Below, piece after piece: positions 10,184 to 18,062 of a stretch of 64,000 bases of DNA. A program made the translations under genes and the position numbers. Source of the stretch: Hydrogenophaga sp. (lineage in GTDB: Bacteria; Pseudomonadota; Gammaproteobacteria; Burkholderiales; Burkholderiaceae_C); NCBI GenBank assembly GCA_030682835.1, contig JAUXNG010000102.1, positions 1 to 64,000 of the forward strand. Direction: 5' to 3'. Below the pieces are notes generated by a model. It saw only the letters and a program-made list of their open reading frames with translations, was not told where the DNA came from and did no database searches. Every line of letters begins with the position of its first letter. The first letter of the stretch is position 1.

Positions 10184-11197
10184 TCATTTCAACCTCGTTT
10201 TTCGAACTGCGGGTTTCACCACCAGGTGGTCCGCCACCGCGTTCTGCTTCACCCGCTTGGGCGTGGCGCTCTTGGAAAGCGAGGCGAGCGCCACGAACCA
10301 GGCCTTGGGCATGTCGGTGGGCAGGCCGACCGGAATGCCGGCGATCTTGGGGGTCTGGTGGAAGGGATGGCCCGGTTCCTGGAAGCCCGGCTCGGTGCAG
10401 GCAATGCAAGCATAGCCGCCGCGGGTGCAGCTGCCTTCGCCGTTCCAGAGCCGGGTGTTGCAGTCGGCGTGCACCTGCGTGCCCTTGCAGCCCATGTGTT
10501 CCATCATGCAGCCGAGGTCGGACGGCTTCTCGGCACTGGCCTTGAACTCGTAGTATTCGTTGCGCGTGCAGCCGTGGTGCACCAGCTGGTCGGCGTAGAA
10601 ACGCGGCCGGTTCAGCGGGTCGAGGTCGTCGGCGCTGAAGCCTTCGGCCGCCAGTGCCATGAGCGTGTCGATCACCCAGCTGGGGTGCGTGGGACAGCCG
10701 GCGATGTTGACCACCGGCAGGCCGCTGCCACTTCGAAAATCGGCACCTAGCAGGCCGCCCGGGCGGTCGTCTTCGTATTGCAGGCCGCAGGCATCGGTGG
10801 GGTTGTCGCCCCCCGCGGTGATGCCGCCCCACGCCGCGCAGCTGCCAATGGCCAGCACGTGGTGCGCCCGGGCCGCCAGTTCGCGCACCCAGTGGACCAT
10901 GGGCAGGCCGGTGCCGGCCAGCATGTGGAAGCGCCCGGTGCCGTTGGGCCCGCGCAGCAGGGAGCCCTCGATACACAGCGCATCCAGCCGCGTGCCGCCC
11001 GCCAGCACCGACTGCAGCAGCGCAATGACGGCATCACCGCTGGCCAGCGAGAGCGAGGGATGCCAGAGCAGGTTCACCCCGCCGTCGCGCAAATGGCCCT
11101 GCAGGTCGGGCGTGTCGGCGCACAGCAGCGACATGCTGCAGCCGCCGCAGCCACCCGACTGCAACCACAACACATTGAGCGGAGTCACGCCCACCAT
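10184..11197 (-). CDS. hoxB: Regulatory [NiFe]-hydrogenase small subunit HoxB
   Basis: Iron-sulfur subunit of the hydrogen sensor. It is 337 residues from the ATG at 11197, starting MVGVTPLNVLWLQSGGCGGC, so it has no Tat signal, as expected for the cytoplasmic sensor. Cysteines for the proximal cluster are seen in SGGCGGCSMSLL, GSCAAWGG and AGCPTHP. Those for the medial and distal clusters lie in the GCTRNEYYEF, GCMMEHMGCKG, CNTRLWN and CIACTEPGF segments. The single Cys pattern at the proximal site lacks the extra pair found in HoxK. The tail after the last cluster is basic and probably contacts HoxJ or the dimer partner. Confidence 0.96.
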   Translation of the reverse strand: MVGVTPLNVLWLQSGGCGGCSMSLLCADTPDLQGHLRDGGVNLLWHPSLSLASGDAVIALLQSVLAGGTRLDALCIEGSLLRGPNGTGRFHMLAGTGLPMVHWVRELAARAHHVLAIGSCAAWGGITAGGDNPTDACGLQYEDDRPGGLLGADFRSGSGLPVVNIAGCPTHPSWVIDTLMALAAEGFSADDLDPLNRPRFYADQLVHHGCTRNEYYEFKASAEKPSDLGCMMEHMGCKGTQVHADCNTRLWNGEGSCTRGGYACIACTEPGFQEPGHPFHQTPKIAGIPVGLPTDMPKAWFVALASLSKSATPKRVKQNAVADHLVVKPAVRKTRLK

Positions 11198-11330
11198 CTC
11201 AGTGCCCCAACGCGTTCGGCGCGAAGTGTCTGAACCAAGGAACACTGCGGAACGGGCTTGGCCCGGCCGCTGGTGTTGCCCCCTTGAGGGGGGATGCGGC
11301 CACGCGCAGCGAGCAAGCGACGGGGGTGGG
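11198..11330. repeat. Mosaic repeat between hoxA and hoxB
   Basis: A copy of the dispersed element: CTGCGGAACGGGCTTGGCCC, CCCCCTTGAGGGGG and GCGCAGCGAGCAAGCGACGG. It starts at the hoxA stop codon. The copy between hoxX and hoxA (12813-12929) is nearly identical, which marks a recent duplication or conversion. Confidence 0.8.
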
Positions 11331-12812
11331 TCATTTCTCGAGTCCGAAACGCTGCATCTTGGCACGAAGGCCCACACGCGAGAGGCCCAGCTCCTGCGCG
11401 GCGCGGGTCTTGTTCCAGCGGTGCCGCAGCAGGGTCTCGCGCAGCACCATGGCCTCGATCACGTCGAGCCGCTCGCCGAGTGTCCCGCTCTGCGGCACGG
11501 CCGCGCCGAGGTCGTCGGCGCCGCCGCCGGCGGCGCGCCCCTGCAGCACGCGGCCGGAGAAAGCGGCGGCGCTGAGTTCATGCCCGTCGTGCAGGGCCAG
11601 CGCCCGGGCGATTTCGTTGCGCAGTTCGCGGATGTTGCCGGGCCAGGGATAGGCCACCAGACAGGCCAGGGCGTCGTCGGGCAGCGTCGCACCGGGGTGG
11701 CCGAGTTCCTGCGCCACGTCCACCAGCAGCTGGCGGGCGATGGGGGCGATGTCGGCCACGCGGTCGCGCAGCGGCGGCACGGTGATGCTGATGCCGGCCA
11801 GGCGGTAGTACAGGTCTTCGCGGAACAGGCCTTCGCGCACGCGCTGCTCCAGCTGGCGGTGGGTCGCGGCAATCACGCGTACGTCCACCGGCACCGGGCG
11901 GGCGCCGCCCACGGGGCGCACCTCGCCTTCCTGCAGCACGCGCAGCAGCTTCACCTGGAAGGCGGGGGTGGTCTCGCCGATCTCGTCGAGGAACACGGTG
12001 CCACCGCTGGCGCGCTGGAACAGGCCGGGGTGGTCTTCAAAGGCGCCGGTGAAGGCGCCGCGCTTGTGGCCGAACAGCTCGGATTCGAGCAACGAGTCGG
12101 GAATGGCGGCGCAGTTCTCCACCACGAAGGGGCCGGTGTGGCGCGGCGAGGCGTAGTGGATGGCACGCGCCAGCAGTTCCTTGCCGGTGCCCGATTCGCC
12201 GAGCACCAGCACCGGGATGTCGTAGCGCGCCGTGCGCTCGGCCATGGCGCACACCAGGTCCAGCGGGCTGCCCGGCGCGCGCACCATGCGGTCGAAGCCG
12301 AAGTGGCTGCGGGCCTGCGCCATCTGCGCGGCGGTGCGCTGGCGCAGCACGCGGGTGCTGGTGCGCAGCTCCAGATCGAGCCGGCTGGTCTGCCGCTGCA
12401 GGGTCTGGGTTTCCACCGCGTTGCGCACCGATTCCAGCAGGTGGTCGGGCGCCCAGGGCTTGAGGATGTACTGGTAGATGCCGGCCTCGTTGATGCCGGC
12501 AATGATGTCTTCCGAATCGGTATAACCCGAGATGACGATGCGCACCGTGTCGGGCCAGTGCTCGCGCACTTCCTTCAGGAAGGCCACGCCGCTCATGCCC
12601 GGCATGCGCTGGTCGCACAGGATCACGCTGACCGGCTGGCGCTCCAGCAGGCCCCGCGCCTCTTCCGCGCTGCTCGCGGTGAAGACGGTGAAATCTTCGT
12701 CGAGCGTGCGCCGCATCGCGTCCTGCGAACGCACCTCGTCATCCACCACGAGCACGGTGGGCAGGTCATCGGACAGGGTGGAAGGGGTCACGGCAGATTC
12801 AGGAAAGGACAT
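11331..12812 (-). CDS. hoxA: NtrC-family hydrogenase activator HoxA
   Basis: Response regulator that activates sigma-54 transcription of the hydrogenase genes. It is 493 residues from the ATG at 12812. Domains in order: receiver (about 18-135) with the phosphoacceptor Asp at 67 in LCDQRMPG; AAA+ domain with Walker A GESGTGKE near residue 205, the sigma-54 contact loop GAFTGA, and Walker B GTVFLDEIGE; and a Fis-type HTH at the end (NKTRAAQELGLSRVGLRAKM). It lies between hoxX and hoxB as in R. eutropha. Its probable target is the -24/-12 promoter of hoxK at 30.0 kb. Confidence 0.95.
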   Translation of the reverse strand: MSFPESAVTPSTLSDDLPTVLVVDDEVRSQDAMRRTLDEDFTVFTASSAEEARGLLERQPVSVILCDQRMPGMSGVAFLKEVREHWPDTVRIVISGYTDSEDIIAGINEAGIYQYILKPWAPDHLLESVRNAVETQTLQRQTSRLDLELRTSTRVLRQRTAAQMAQARSHFGFDRMVRAPGSPLDLVCAMAERTARYDIPVLVLGESGTGKELLARAIHYASPRHTGPFVVENCAAIPDSLLESELFGHKRGAFTGAFEDHPGLFQRASGGTVFLDEIGETTPAFQVKLLRVLQEGEVRPVGGARPVPVDVRVIAATHRQLEQRVREGLFREDLYYRLAGISITVPPLRDRVADIAPIARQLLVDVAQELGHPGATLPDDALACLVAYPWPGNIRELRNEIARALALHDGHELSAAAFSGRVLQGRAAGGGADDLGAAVPQSGTLGERLDVIEAMVLRETLLRHRWNKTRAAQELGLSRVGLRAKMQRFGLEK

Positions 12813-12929
12813 GGCAGGCACGAAGGGGAGCAGATCCCAGAACACCGCGGAACGGGCTTGGCCCGGCCGTTGGCGTTGCCCCCTTGAGTGGGGATGCGGC
12901 TACGCGCAGCGAGCAAGCGACGGGGGTGG
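12813..12929. repeat. Mosaic repeat between hoxX and hoxA
   Basis: Near twin of the copy at 11198-11330, sharing CGGAACGGGCTTGGCCCGGC, CCCCCTTGA and the GCGCAGCGAGCAAGCGACGG end that abuts the stop codon of the upstream gene. Confidence 0.8.
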
Positions 12930-14741
12930 TCATCTGTGCACTCCCAGATGCCGCGGCGTCCACGCGTGTGGCAGCTTGTGCACGAAGTGGTGGCGCGCCA
13001 CGTGGTAGCTGGGATCGAAGCCGTAGAAGTTGCGGTGCATGCGCGCCAGTTCCTGTTCGCGGTAGTGGGCCAGCGGACGATGGGCTTCGTCCTGCTCGCG
13101 CCGGGCCTGCTTGGCCTCCAGTTCACCCGTCGCATTGTAGGAGCCGGCCAGTGCCAGGGCACGCTCCAGACAGCGGGATTCGAAGCCTTCGCGCGGTCCT
13201 TCGTCACAGTGGTCGACCAGACCGATGCGCCGGGCTTCGGCCGCCAGCAGAGGCAGGCGCTGCGCCATCAGGTCCCTGGCACCGGCTTTGCCCAGGCGAC
13301 GCGGCAGCGTGTAGGTCCAGTACTCGGAGCCGTAGAGGTTGCCCATGTTCTTGTAGTGCGGGTTGAGCACCACGCCACCGTGCGCCCACACCTGATCGGC
13401 CGCGAGCGCCAGGAAGGCGCCGCCGGCCCCGGCGTTGCCGCGCAGCACGCTCACCATGAGACGGTCGGCGGTCTGCAACACGGCGAGCGCCAGGTCGTTC
13501 ATGGCGTTGATGCTGCGCCACGAGGCGTCGGCCGCGCTGTCGCCCGGGCGGTGGGCCGCGGCCTCGATGCTGTTGAGGTCGATGCCGTTGCTGAAGAAAC
13601 CTTCGCCCCCCATCAGCAGCAGCACGCGCGTGGGCCGCTCGCGCACCTGCAGCAGGGCCGCGCGCAGACGCTCGCAGCGCGCGGTGCTCATGGCGCCGTT
13701 GTAGAAGTCGAAACCCAGGCAGCCCACGCGGGCGCCGGCCAGGCCATGCTCGGTGTAGCGCAGCTCGCCCCACTCGTCGGCGGCCCGCTCCAGCGGAACC
13801 GGTCGTTCTGGCAAGGCCGCGGCCTCGCGTGCAAACAGCTCGGCCGCCACCTGCTTGAAGCTGCCCTGCCCGCCCGGCGTGCCCGGCGGGTCGGCGCGTC
13901 GGGCCTGGCCGATCCACACCCCGCCGTCCACCGTGCGGCGCAGCAGCGCACCGTCTCGCACCGCCAGCAGCTCGCCGGGTACCGCCGCCGCAAACTCGGC
14001 CATGGTGGGGGCGCTGGCCGCGTGGGCGTCGCCCAGGTAGCAGGGCTGGCCCCAGAGCGCGTCGAGCACGCCGGGCTGGCCGTCGGCGCTGCGGATGCGG
14101 GCCAGCACGTCAGCGGTGCCGTGCGTGGCCCAGTCGATGGCGCGTTCGCTCTGGCGCAGCAGCGGGTTCCAGCCACGCCCCCACGCTCCGCCGCTGCGCG
14201 GGTCGCTGCCCCCCGAGGGGGCTGATTCGCCTTGGGGCGGCCCGGCGGCGAATCGTTCCGCAGGGGCCTCGCGCTCGCCTGCTGCGAAGCGCTCCACCGC
14301 TTCGCGCGTGGCCTGCAGCGCAGCCTGCGTCACCTCGCGCCGGTACAGGCTGCCCTTGGTGGCCTCGCGCAACGCGAACAAGGCATGGGCCCAGACCGCG
14401 CCGGCGTCGAACTCGCCGTTCGCCTGCAGCACGGTCACACCCCACTGTGGCTCGCCGCGCAAGACCGCCCAGTCCAGCGCGCTGGGGCCCTGGTCGCCGG
14501 GTGGGCCGGGGTGCACCACGAAACAGGGCAGGCGCTGCCACACACTGGCCGGGATACGGCGCTTGAGGAAAGGGGCCAGCAACAGGTCGGGCTGGAACAG
14601 GGCCACCGCTTCCTCGGTCACGCTGTCGGCAATGTCCAGCTCCACGCTCAGGGTGTGCCCCGCCGCGCGCAGCTCGGCAAACAGGCGCTGGCTGAGGCTG
14701 TTGAAGCTGTGGCAGAGCAGCAGGATGCGCAGGGGTGTCAT
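12930..14741 (-). CDS. hoxX: HoxX/HypX, aerobic CO-ligand synthesis for [NiFe]-hydrogenase
   Basis: Two-domain enzyme that makes the active-site CO ligand from a formyl group carried by tetrahydrofolate when the cell grows with oxygen. In the 603 residues the N-terminal half is formyltransferase-like (HPGPPGDQGPSALDWA with the catalytic His at 77) and the C-terminal half is crotonase-like (residues about 330-520, with MGGEGFFSNGIDLN and GNAGAGGAFLALAADQVWAH). The start overlaps the stop of the preceding gene (ATGA). An odd Gly/Pro/Ser-rich stretch at about residues 160-195 reads like the dispersed DNA repeat carried in frame. Confidence 0.94.
   Translation of the reverse strand: MTPLRILLLCHSFNSLSQRLFAELRAAGHTLSVELDIADSVTEEAVALFQPDLLLAPFLKRRIPASVWQRLPCFVVHPGPPGDQGPSALDWAVLRGEPQWGVTVLQANGEFDAGAVWAHALFALREATKGSLYRREVTQAALQATREAVERFAAGEREAPAERFAAGPPQGESAPSGGSDPRSGGAWGRGWNPLLRQSERAIDWATHGTADVLARIRSADGQPGVLDALWGQPCYLGDAHAASAPTMAEFAAAVPGELLAVRDGALLRRTVDGGVWIGQARRADPPGTPGGQGSFKQVAAELFAREAAALPERPVPLERAADEWGELRYTEHGLAGARVGCLGFDFYNGAMSTARCERLRAALLQVRERPTRVLLLMGGEGFFSNGIDLNSIEAAAHRPGDSAADASWRSINAMNDLALAVLQTADRLMVSVLRGNAGAGGAFLALAADQVWAHGGVVLNPHYKNMGNLYGSEYWTYTLPRRLGKAGARDLMAQRLPLLAAEARRIGLVDHCDEGPREGFESRCLERALALAGSYNATGELEAKQARREQDEAHRPLAHYREQELARMHRNFYGFDPSYHVARHHFVHKLPHAWTPRHLGVHR
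14155..14270. repeat. Dispersed repeat carried in frame inside hoxX
   Basis: Within hoxX the DNA shows CACGCTCCGCCGCTGCGCGG, CCCCCCGAGGGGGCTGA and CGCCTTGGGGCGGC. Read on the minus strand these are the same blocks that form the intergenic repeat near 61.93-62.14 kb (GCGCAGCGGCGGAGCGTGGG and CAGCCCCCTTGG). The encoded stretch between the formyltransferase linker and the crotonase part is low-complexity and keeps the frame open. Confidence 0.65.
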
Positions 14742-15289
14742 GAAGAGGCGGCGGGTGGGGCCGTGGGTGGGGTGGCGCGCAGGGCCTGCAGTTCACGGGC
14801 GGCCTGCTTGCGTCCCATGTAGATGGCCAGCTTGGACTCGATGCCGTCCAGCGCGGCATGGAACTCGGTCAGTGTGCGCGCGCGCAGCAGCGCCTGCGCC
14901 ACCAGCGGCGTGTCGGGCCCGAAATGGCTGCCCAGATGGGCCAGCGCCTGGCGGCGCAGCGCGTCGAGCTGGGGCCCGGTGGCGGTCGGCGCAGCGGCCG
15001 TCGGCACGGCGCTGGCAGCCGGTGACGCCACCGGCGCACGGGTGACCAACGGGGCCGGCGGTTCTGCCGGGGGCAGCGCGCGCGCGGCGACCGGCTCGAT
15101 CAGGCCCAGCGTCAGCAGGCTGTCCAGATGCGCCTGCAGCTGCGGCAGACCGCGTGCCATCAGCGCCGAGACCGCGTCGATGCCGTTGACCATGATCAAC
15201 ACCGAGCGGGCGGCGGGAGACAGCCCCGCCTGCCGCCGGGCAATCTCGGCCTTGCCGCTTTCGGTCTTCTGAAACATCAGACTCGACAT
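14738..15289 (-). CDS. Unassigned 183-residue protein between hypE and hoxX
   Basis: I do not recognise a named function. The start at 15289 has a very strong AGGAGGAGA ribosome site, and the stop overlaps hoxX by four bases, so it belongs to the operon. The first 70 residues (KTESGKAEIARRQAGLSPAA followed by a stretch like GIDAVSALMARGLPQLQ) look like a small winged-helix-type domain seen in other Burkholderiales proteins. A Pro/Ala-rich linker (about 85-110) and a helical C-terminal part (about 115-165) follow. No cysteine cluster or membrane span. R. eutropha has hypX directly after hypE, so this gene is an addition. Confidence 0.72.
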   Translation of the reverse strand: MSSLMFQKTESGKAEIARRQAGLSPAARSVLIMVNGIDAVSALMARGLPQLQAHLDSLLTLGLIEPVAARALPPAEPPAPLVTRAPVASPAASAVPTAAAPTATGPQLDALRRQALAHLGSHFGPDTPLVAQALLRARTLTEFHAALDGIESKLAIYMGRKQAARELQALRATPPTAPPAASS

Positions 15290-15445
15290 GCCCGTCTCCT
15301 CCTGTTTTTTTCGAAGCCTCCTGTTGACTCCATCGCACTGACCCCACGCCAACGACGTGCCCCTGCCAGAACGCCGCGGAACCGGCTTCGCCGGGCCGCC
15401 AGCGTTGCCCCCTGGGGGGTGACGCCGTAGGCGGCGCGGGGGGTG
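15290..15445. repeat. Mosaic repeat between hypE and the 183-residue gene
   Basis: A copy of the dispersed element (CCGCGGAACCGGCTTCGCC, CCCCCTGGGGGGTGACGCC, GTAGGCGGCGCGGGGGG) that ends at the hypE stop codon. The remaining part next to 15290 holds the ribosome site of the downstream gene. Confidence 0.78.
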
Positions 15446-16558
15446 CTAACAGATCCTCGGCAGCTGCTCCCCGCTCAGCCAGTCCACCACCCGCCGCCCG
15501 CCGAAGCGCGTGGCCATCTGCACGAAGTGGTGCGGGTCGGCCGTGACCTCGCCAATGCGCGCGGCTTCCAGACCCAGCGGGTGGGCACGCATCGCAGCGA
15601 GCACCGCCTCGGCCGCCTCGGGCGCCACCACGGCAATGAGCTTGCCCTCGTTGGCAACATACAGCGGGTCCAGGCCGAGCAGTTCGCAGGCGGCGTCCAC
15701 CTGCGGCTTCACGGGAATGGCCGCCTCCTGCAGCACCATGCCCACGCCCGACTGGCGGGCCACCTCGTTGAGCGTGGTGGCGAGACCTCCGCGCGTAGGG
15801 TCGCGCAGCACGCGCACGGCGCCCGGCGCGGCCGCGAGCATGGCGGCCACCAGCGTGTGCAGCGCGGCGGTGTCGCTCTCGATCGTGGTCTCGAAGGCCA
15901 GCGACTCGCGCTGCGAGAGCACGGCCACGCCGTGGTCGCCGATGCTGCCCGAGAGCAGCAGCACGTCGCCAGGCCGGGCATTGCGCCCGCTGATCCTCAC
16001 GCCCGGTGGCAGCACCCCCACCCCGGTGGTGCTGATGAACACGCCGTCGCCCTTGCCCTGCTCCACCACCTTGGTGTCGCCGGTGACCACCGGCACGCCG
16101 GCCTCGCGCGACGCCGCGGCCATGGACTTCACGATGCGCTGCAGCTCGATCAGCGGAAAGCCTTCTTCGATGATGAAACTGGCGCTCAGGTAGAGCGGCT
16201 TCGCACCGCTCATGACCACGTCGTTCACCGTGCCGTGCACCGAGAGGCAGCCGATGTCGCCGCCGGGGAAGAACAGGGGCGAGATCACGTGCCCGTCGGT
16301 CGCCATCACCAGCCGGCCCTGCGCCGGGTCGAAGGTGGGCAAGGCCAGCACCGCGCCGTCGTCGCCCTGGCGCAGGAACTCGTTGTCAAACGCCGCGAGG
16401 AACAATTCTTCGATCAGCTGCGCCGCGGCCTTGCCGCCCGCGCCGTGGCTCATGTCGATGCGGCCGTGCCTGATGTCCAGCGGGCGGATGTAGTTTTTCT
16501 TGACGGGCCGGGGCGCGGGCGCTTCGCCGCCGGCGGCCTGTTCGGTTTCGGTTCTCAT
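15446..16558 (-). CDS. hypE: Hydrogenase maturation protein HypE
   Basis: ATP-dependent dehydratase that turns the thiocarboxamide on its own C-terminal cysteine into a thiocyanate, the source of the two cyanide ligands. It is 370 residues, of PurM/AIR-synthase fold, with the start region of the family (DMSHGAGGKAAAQLIEE), the ATP-binding GDIGCLSVHGTVND and GSIGDHGVAVLS segments, and the required C-terminal PRIC. The ATG at 16558 overlaps the stop of hypD by four bases. Confidence 0.97.
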   Translation of the reverse strand: MRTETEQAAGGEAPAPRPVKKNYIRPLDIRHGRIDMSHGAGGKAAAQLIEELFLAAFDNEFLRQGDDGAVLALPTFDPAQGRLVMATDGHVISPLFFPGGDIGCLSVHGTVNDVVMSGAKPLYLSASFIIEEGFPLIELQRIVKSMAAASREAGVPVVTGDTKVVEQGKGDGVFISTTGVGVLPPGVRISGRNARPGDVLLLSGSIGDHGVAVLSQRESLAFETTIESDTAALHTLVAAMLAAAPGAVRVLRDPTRGGLATTLNEVARQSGVGMVLQEAAIPVKPQVDAACELLGLDPLYVANEGKLIAVVAPEAAEAVLAAMRAHPLGLEAARIGEVTADPHHFVQMATRFGGRRVVDWLSGEQLPRIC

Positions 16559-17727
16559 GGGGTGGTTTCCTCGGCGGCAGGCGCGGTGGTGGCGGGCACG
16601 ATCGGGATGTCGCGGAAGCGGCCGTAGGTGTAGTGCGCGGCACAGGCGCCTTCGCTGGACACCATGCAGGAACCGACCGGGTTCTCGGGCGTGCACACGG
16701 TGCCAAAGATCTTGCAATCGGTCGGGCGCTTCACGCCGCGCAGGATGGCGCCGCACTCGCAGGCCTTGTTGTCGGGCACGGGCGTGTAGTGCAGGTCGAA
16801 ACGGCGCTCGGCATCGAAGGCGGCAAAGGGTTCGCAGATCTTGAGCGCGCTGTAGGGCACCTCGCCCAGACCGCGCCACTCGAAACTGGGCCGCAGCTCG
16901 AACACCTCGGACACCAGCGCCTGCGCCTTGAGGTTGCCCTCGGGTGTGACGGCGCGGGTGAACTCGTTTTCGACATGGGCGCGGCCTTCGTTGACCTGGC
17001 GCACCAGCATCAGGATGGCCTGCATCACGTCCAGCGGCTCGAAGCCGGCGATCACCACCGGCTTGCGGTATTCCTCGGCGAAGTGCTCATAGGGCGCAGA
17101 ACCGATGACGATGCTCACGTGCGCCGGGCCAATGAAGCCATCGATGGGCACGGTGCCGAACTGGCGCACCTGGGGCGATTCGAGGATGTGGGTGATGGCC
17201 GAGGGCGTGAGCACGTGGCAGCACAACACGCTGAAGTTGGCCAGGCCTTCGCGCGCCGCGTCGCGGATGGCCAGCGCCGTGGGCGGCGTGGTGGTCTCGA
17301 AGCCGATGGCGAAAAACACCACCTCGCGCAGCGGGTTCGCGCGGGCAATGGTCATCGCATCGGCCGCCGAATACACCATTCGGATGTCACCGCCGCGGGC
17401 TTTCGCTTTGATCAGGGAAAGGCTGTCCGACGCCGGCACGCGCATGGTGTCGCCGTAGGTGCAGACAATGGCGCCGCGCTCCAGCGCGAGACGGATCGCC
17501 AGGTCAATGCGGCCGATGGGCAGCACACAGACCGGGCAGCCCGGGCCGTGCACCATGCGCACGTTGGGCGGCAGCAGTTCGAGCACGCCGTAGCGGCTGA
17601 TGGCGTGCGTGTGGCCGCCGCAGAACTCCATGAAGCTGTAGCTGCGGTCCGGGTGCACCTCGGCGGCGATGCGTGCGCCGATCTGGCGGGCGAGGTCGCC
17701 GTCGCGGAATTCGTCGATGTATTTCAT
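16555..17727 (-). CDS. hypD: Hydrogenase maturation protein HypD
   Basis: Iron-sulfur scaffold on which, with HypC, the Fe(CN)2CO unit is put together. It is 390 residues with the conserved motifs EFCGGHTHAI near residue 33, GPGCPVCVLP, GFETTTPPTA and the C-terminal cysteines around KACECGAILRG that bind a [4Fe-4S] cluster. The start overlaps the hypC stop by four bases. The last 15 residues (ATTAPAAEETTP) extend beyond the usual end of the family. Confidence 0.97.
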   Translation of the reverse strand: MKYIDEFRDGDLARQIGARIAAEVHPDRSYSFMEFCGGHTHAISRYGVLELLPPNVRMVHGPGCPVCVLPIGRIDLAIRLALERGAIVCTYGDTMRVPASDSLSLIKAKARGGDIRMVYSAADAMTIARANPLREVVFFAIGFETTTPPTALAIRDAAREGLANFSVLCCHVLTPSAITHILESPQVRQFGTVPIDGFIGPAHVSIVIGSAPYEHFAEEYRKPVVIAGFEPLDVMQAILMLVRQVNEGRAHVENEFTRAVTPEGNLKAQALVSEVFELRPSFEWRGLGEVPYSALKICEPFAAFDAERRFDLHYTPVPDNKACECGAILRGVKRPTDCKIFGTVCTPENPVGSCMVSSEGACAAHYTYGRFRDIPIVPATTAPAAEETTP

Positions 17728-18062
17728 AGAACCCCCACGCTCGCCACTGCGGGTGCTTCGCTGCCCTGAGACCGGGAAAGGCCCCGGTCTTCGCCGAGTC
17801 CGGGGGCTGACCCAGCTGGGGGCGGCCCGGCGCTGGGTCCCTGCTCTGCCGCCTGCATCTCGGCGAACAGCGCCAGCGTGCGTGCCGCCTCTTCGGGGTC
17901 GATCACGCCAATGGCGTGGCCCACATGCACGATCACGTAGTCGCCCACCTGCACACCATCCACCAGCGCAATGGAAATTTCCTTGCGGATGCCCCCGAGG
18001 TTGACCACCGCCTGGTCGTGGGGGCGCAGCTCCACCAGCTGCGCGGGAATGGCTAGGCACAT
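17724..18062 (-). CDS. hypC: Hydrogenase maturation chaperone HypC with an extended tail
   Basis: Small OB-fold chaperone that works with HypD in assembly of the iron centre. Its first 75 residues are standard (MCLAIPAQLVEL with the essential Cys2, then VGDYVIVHVGHAIGVIDPEEA). The protein runs to 112 residues, longer than the usual 75-95. The extra Pro/Gly/Ala/Ser-rich tail comes from DNA that resembles the dispersed repeat of this genome. Its start overlaps hypF by ten bases, and its stop overlaps hypD by four. Confidence 0.95.
   Translation of the reverse strand: MCLAIPAQLVELRPHDQAVVNLGGIRKEISIALVDGVQVGDYVIVHVGHAIGVIDPEEAARTLALFAEMQAAEQGPSAGPPPAGSAPGLGEDRGLSRSQGSEAPAVASVGVL
17745..17850. 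repeat. Repeat-like DNA forming the hypC tail
   Basis: The 3' end of hypC holds GGGGGCTGACCCAGC, GGGGGCGGCCCGGCGCTGG and paired blocks such as CCGGGAAAGGCCCCGG. They share the phrase structure of the mosaic repeat (a G5CTGA block next to a GGCGGCCCGGC block, as also inside hoxX). The frame stays open to a stop just past the hypD start. Confidence 0.5.
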
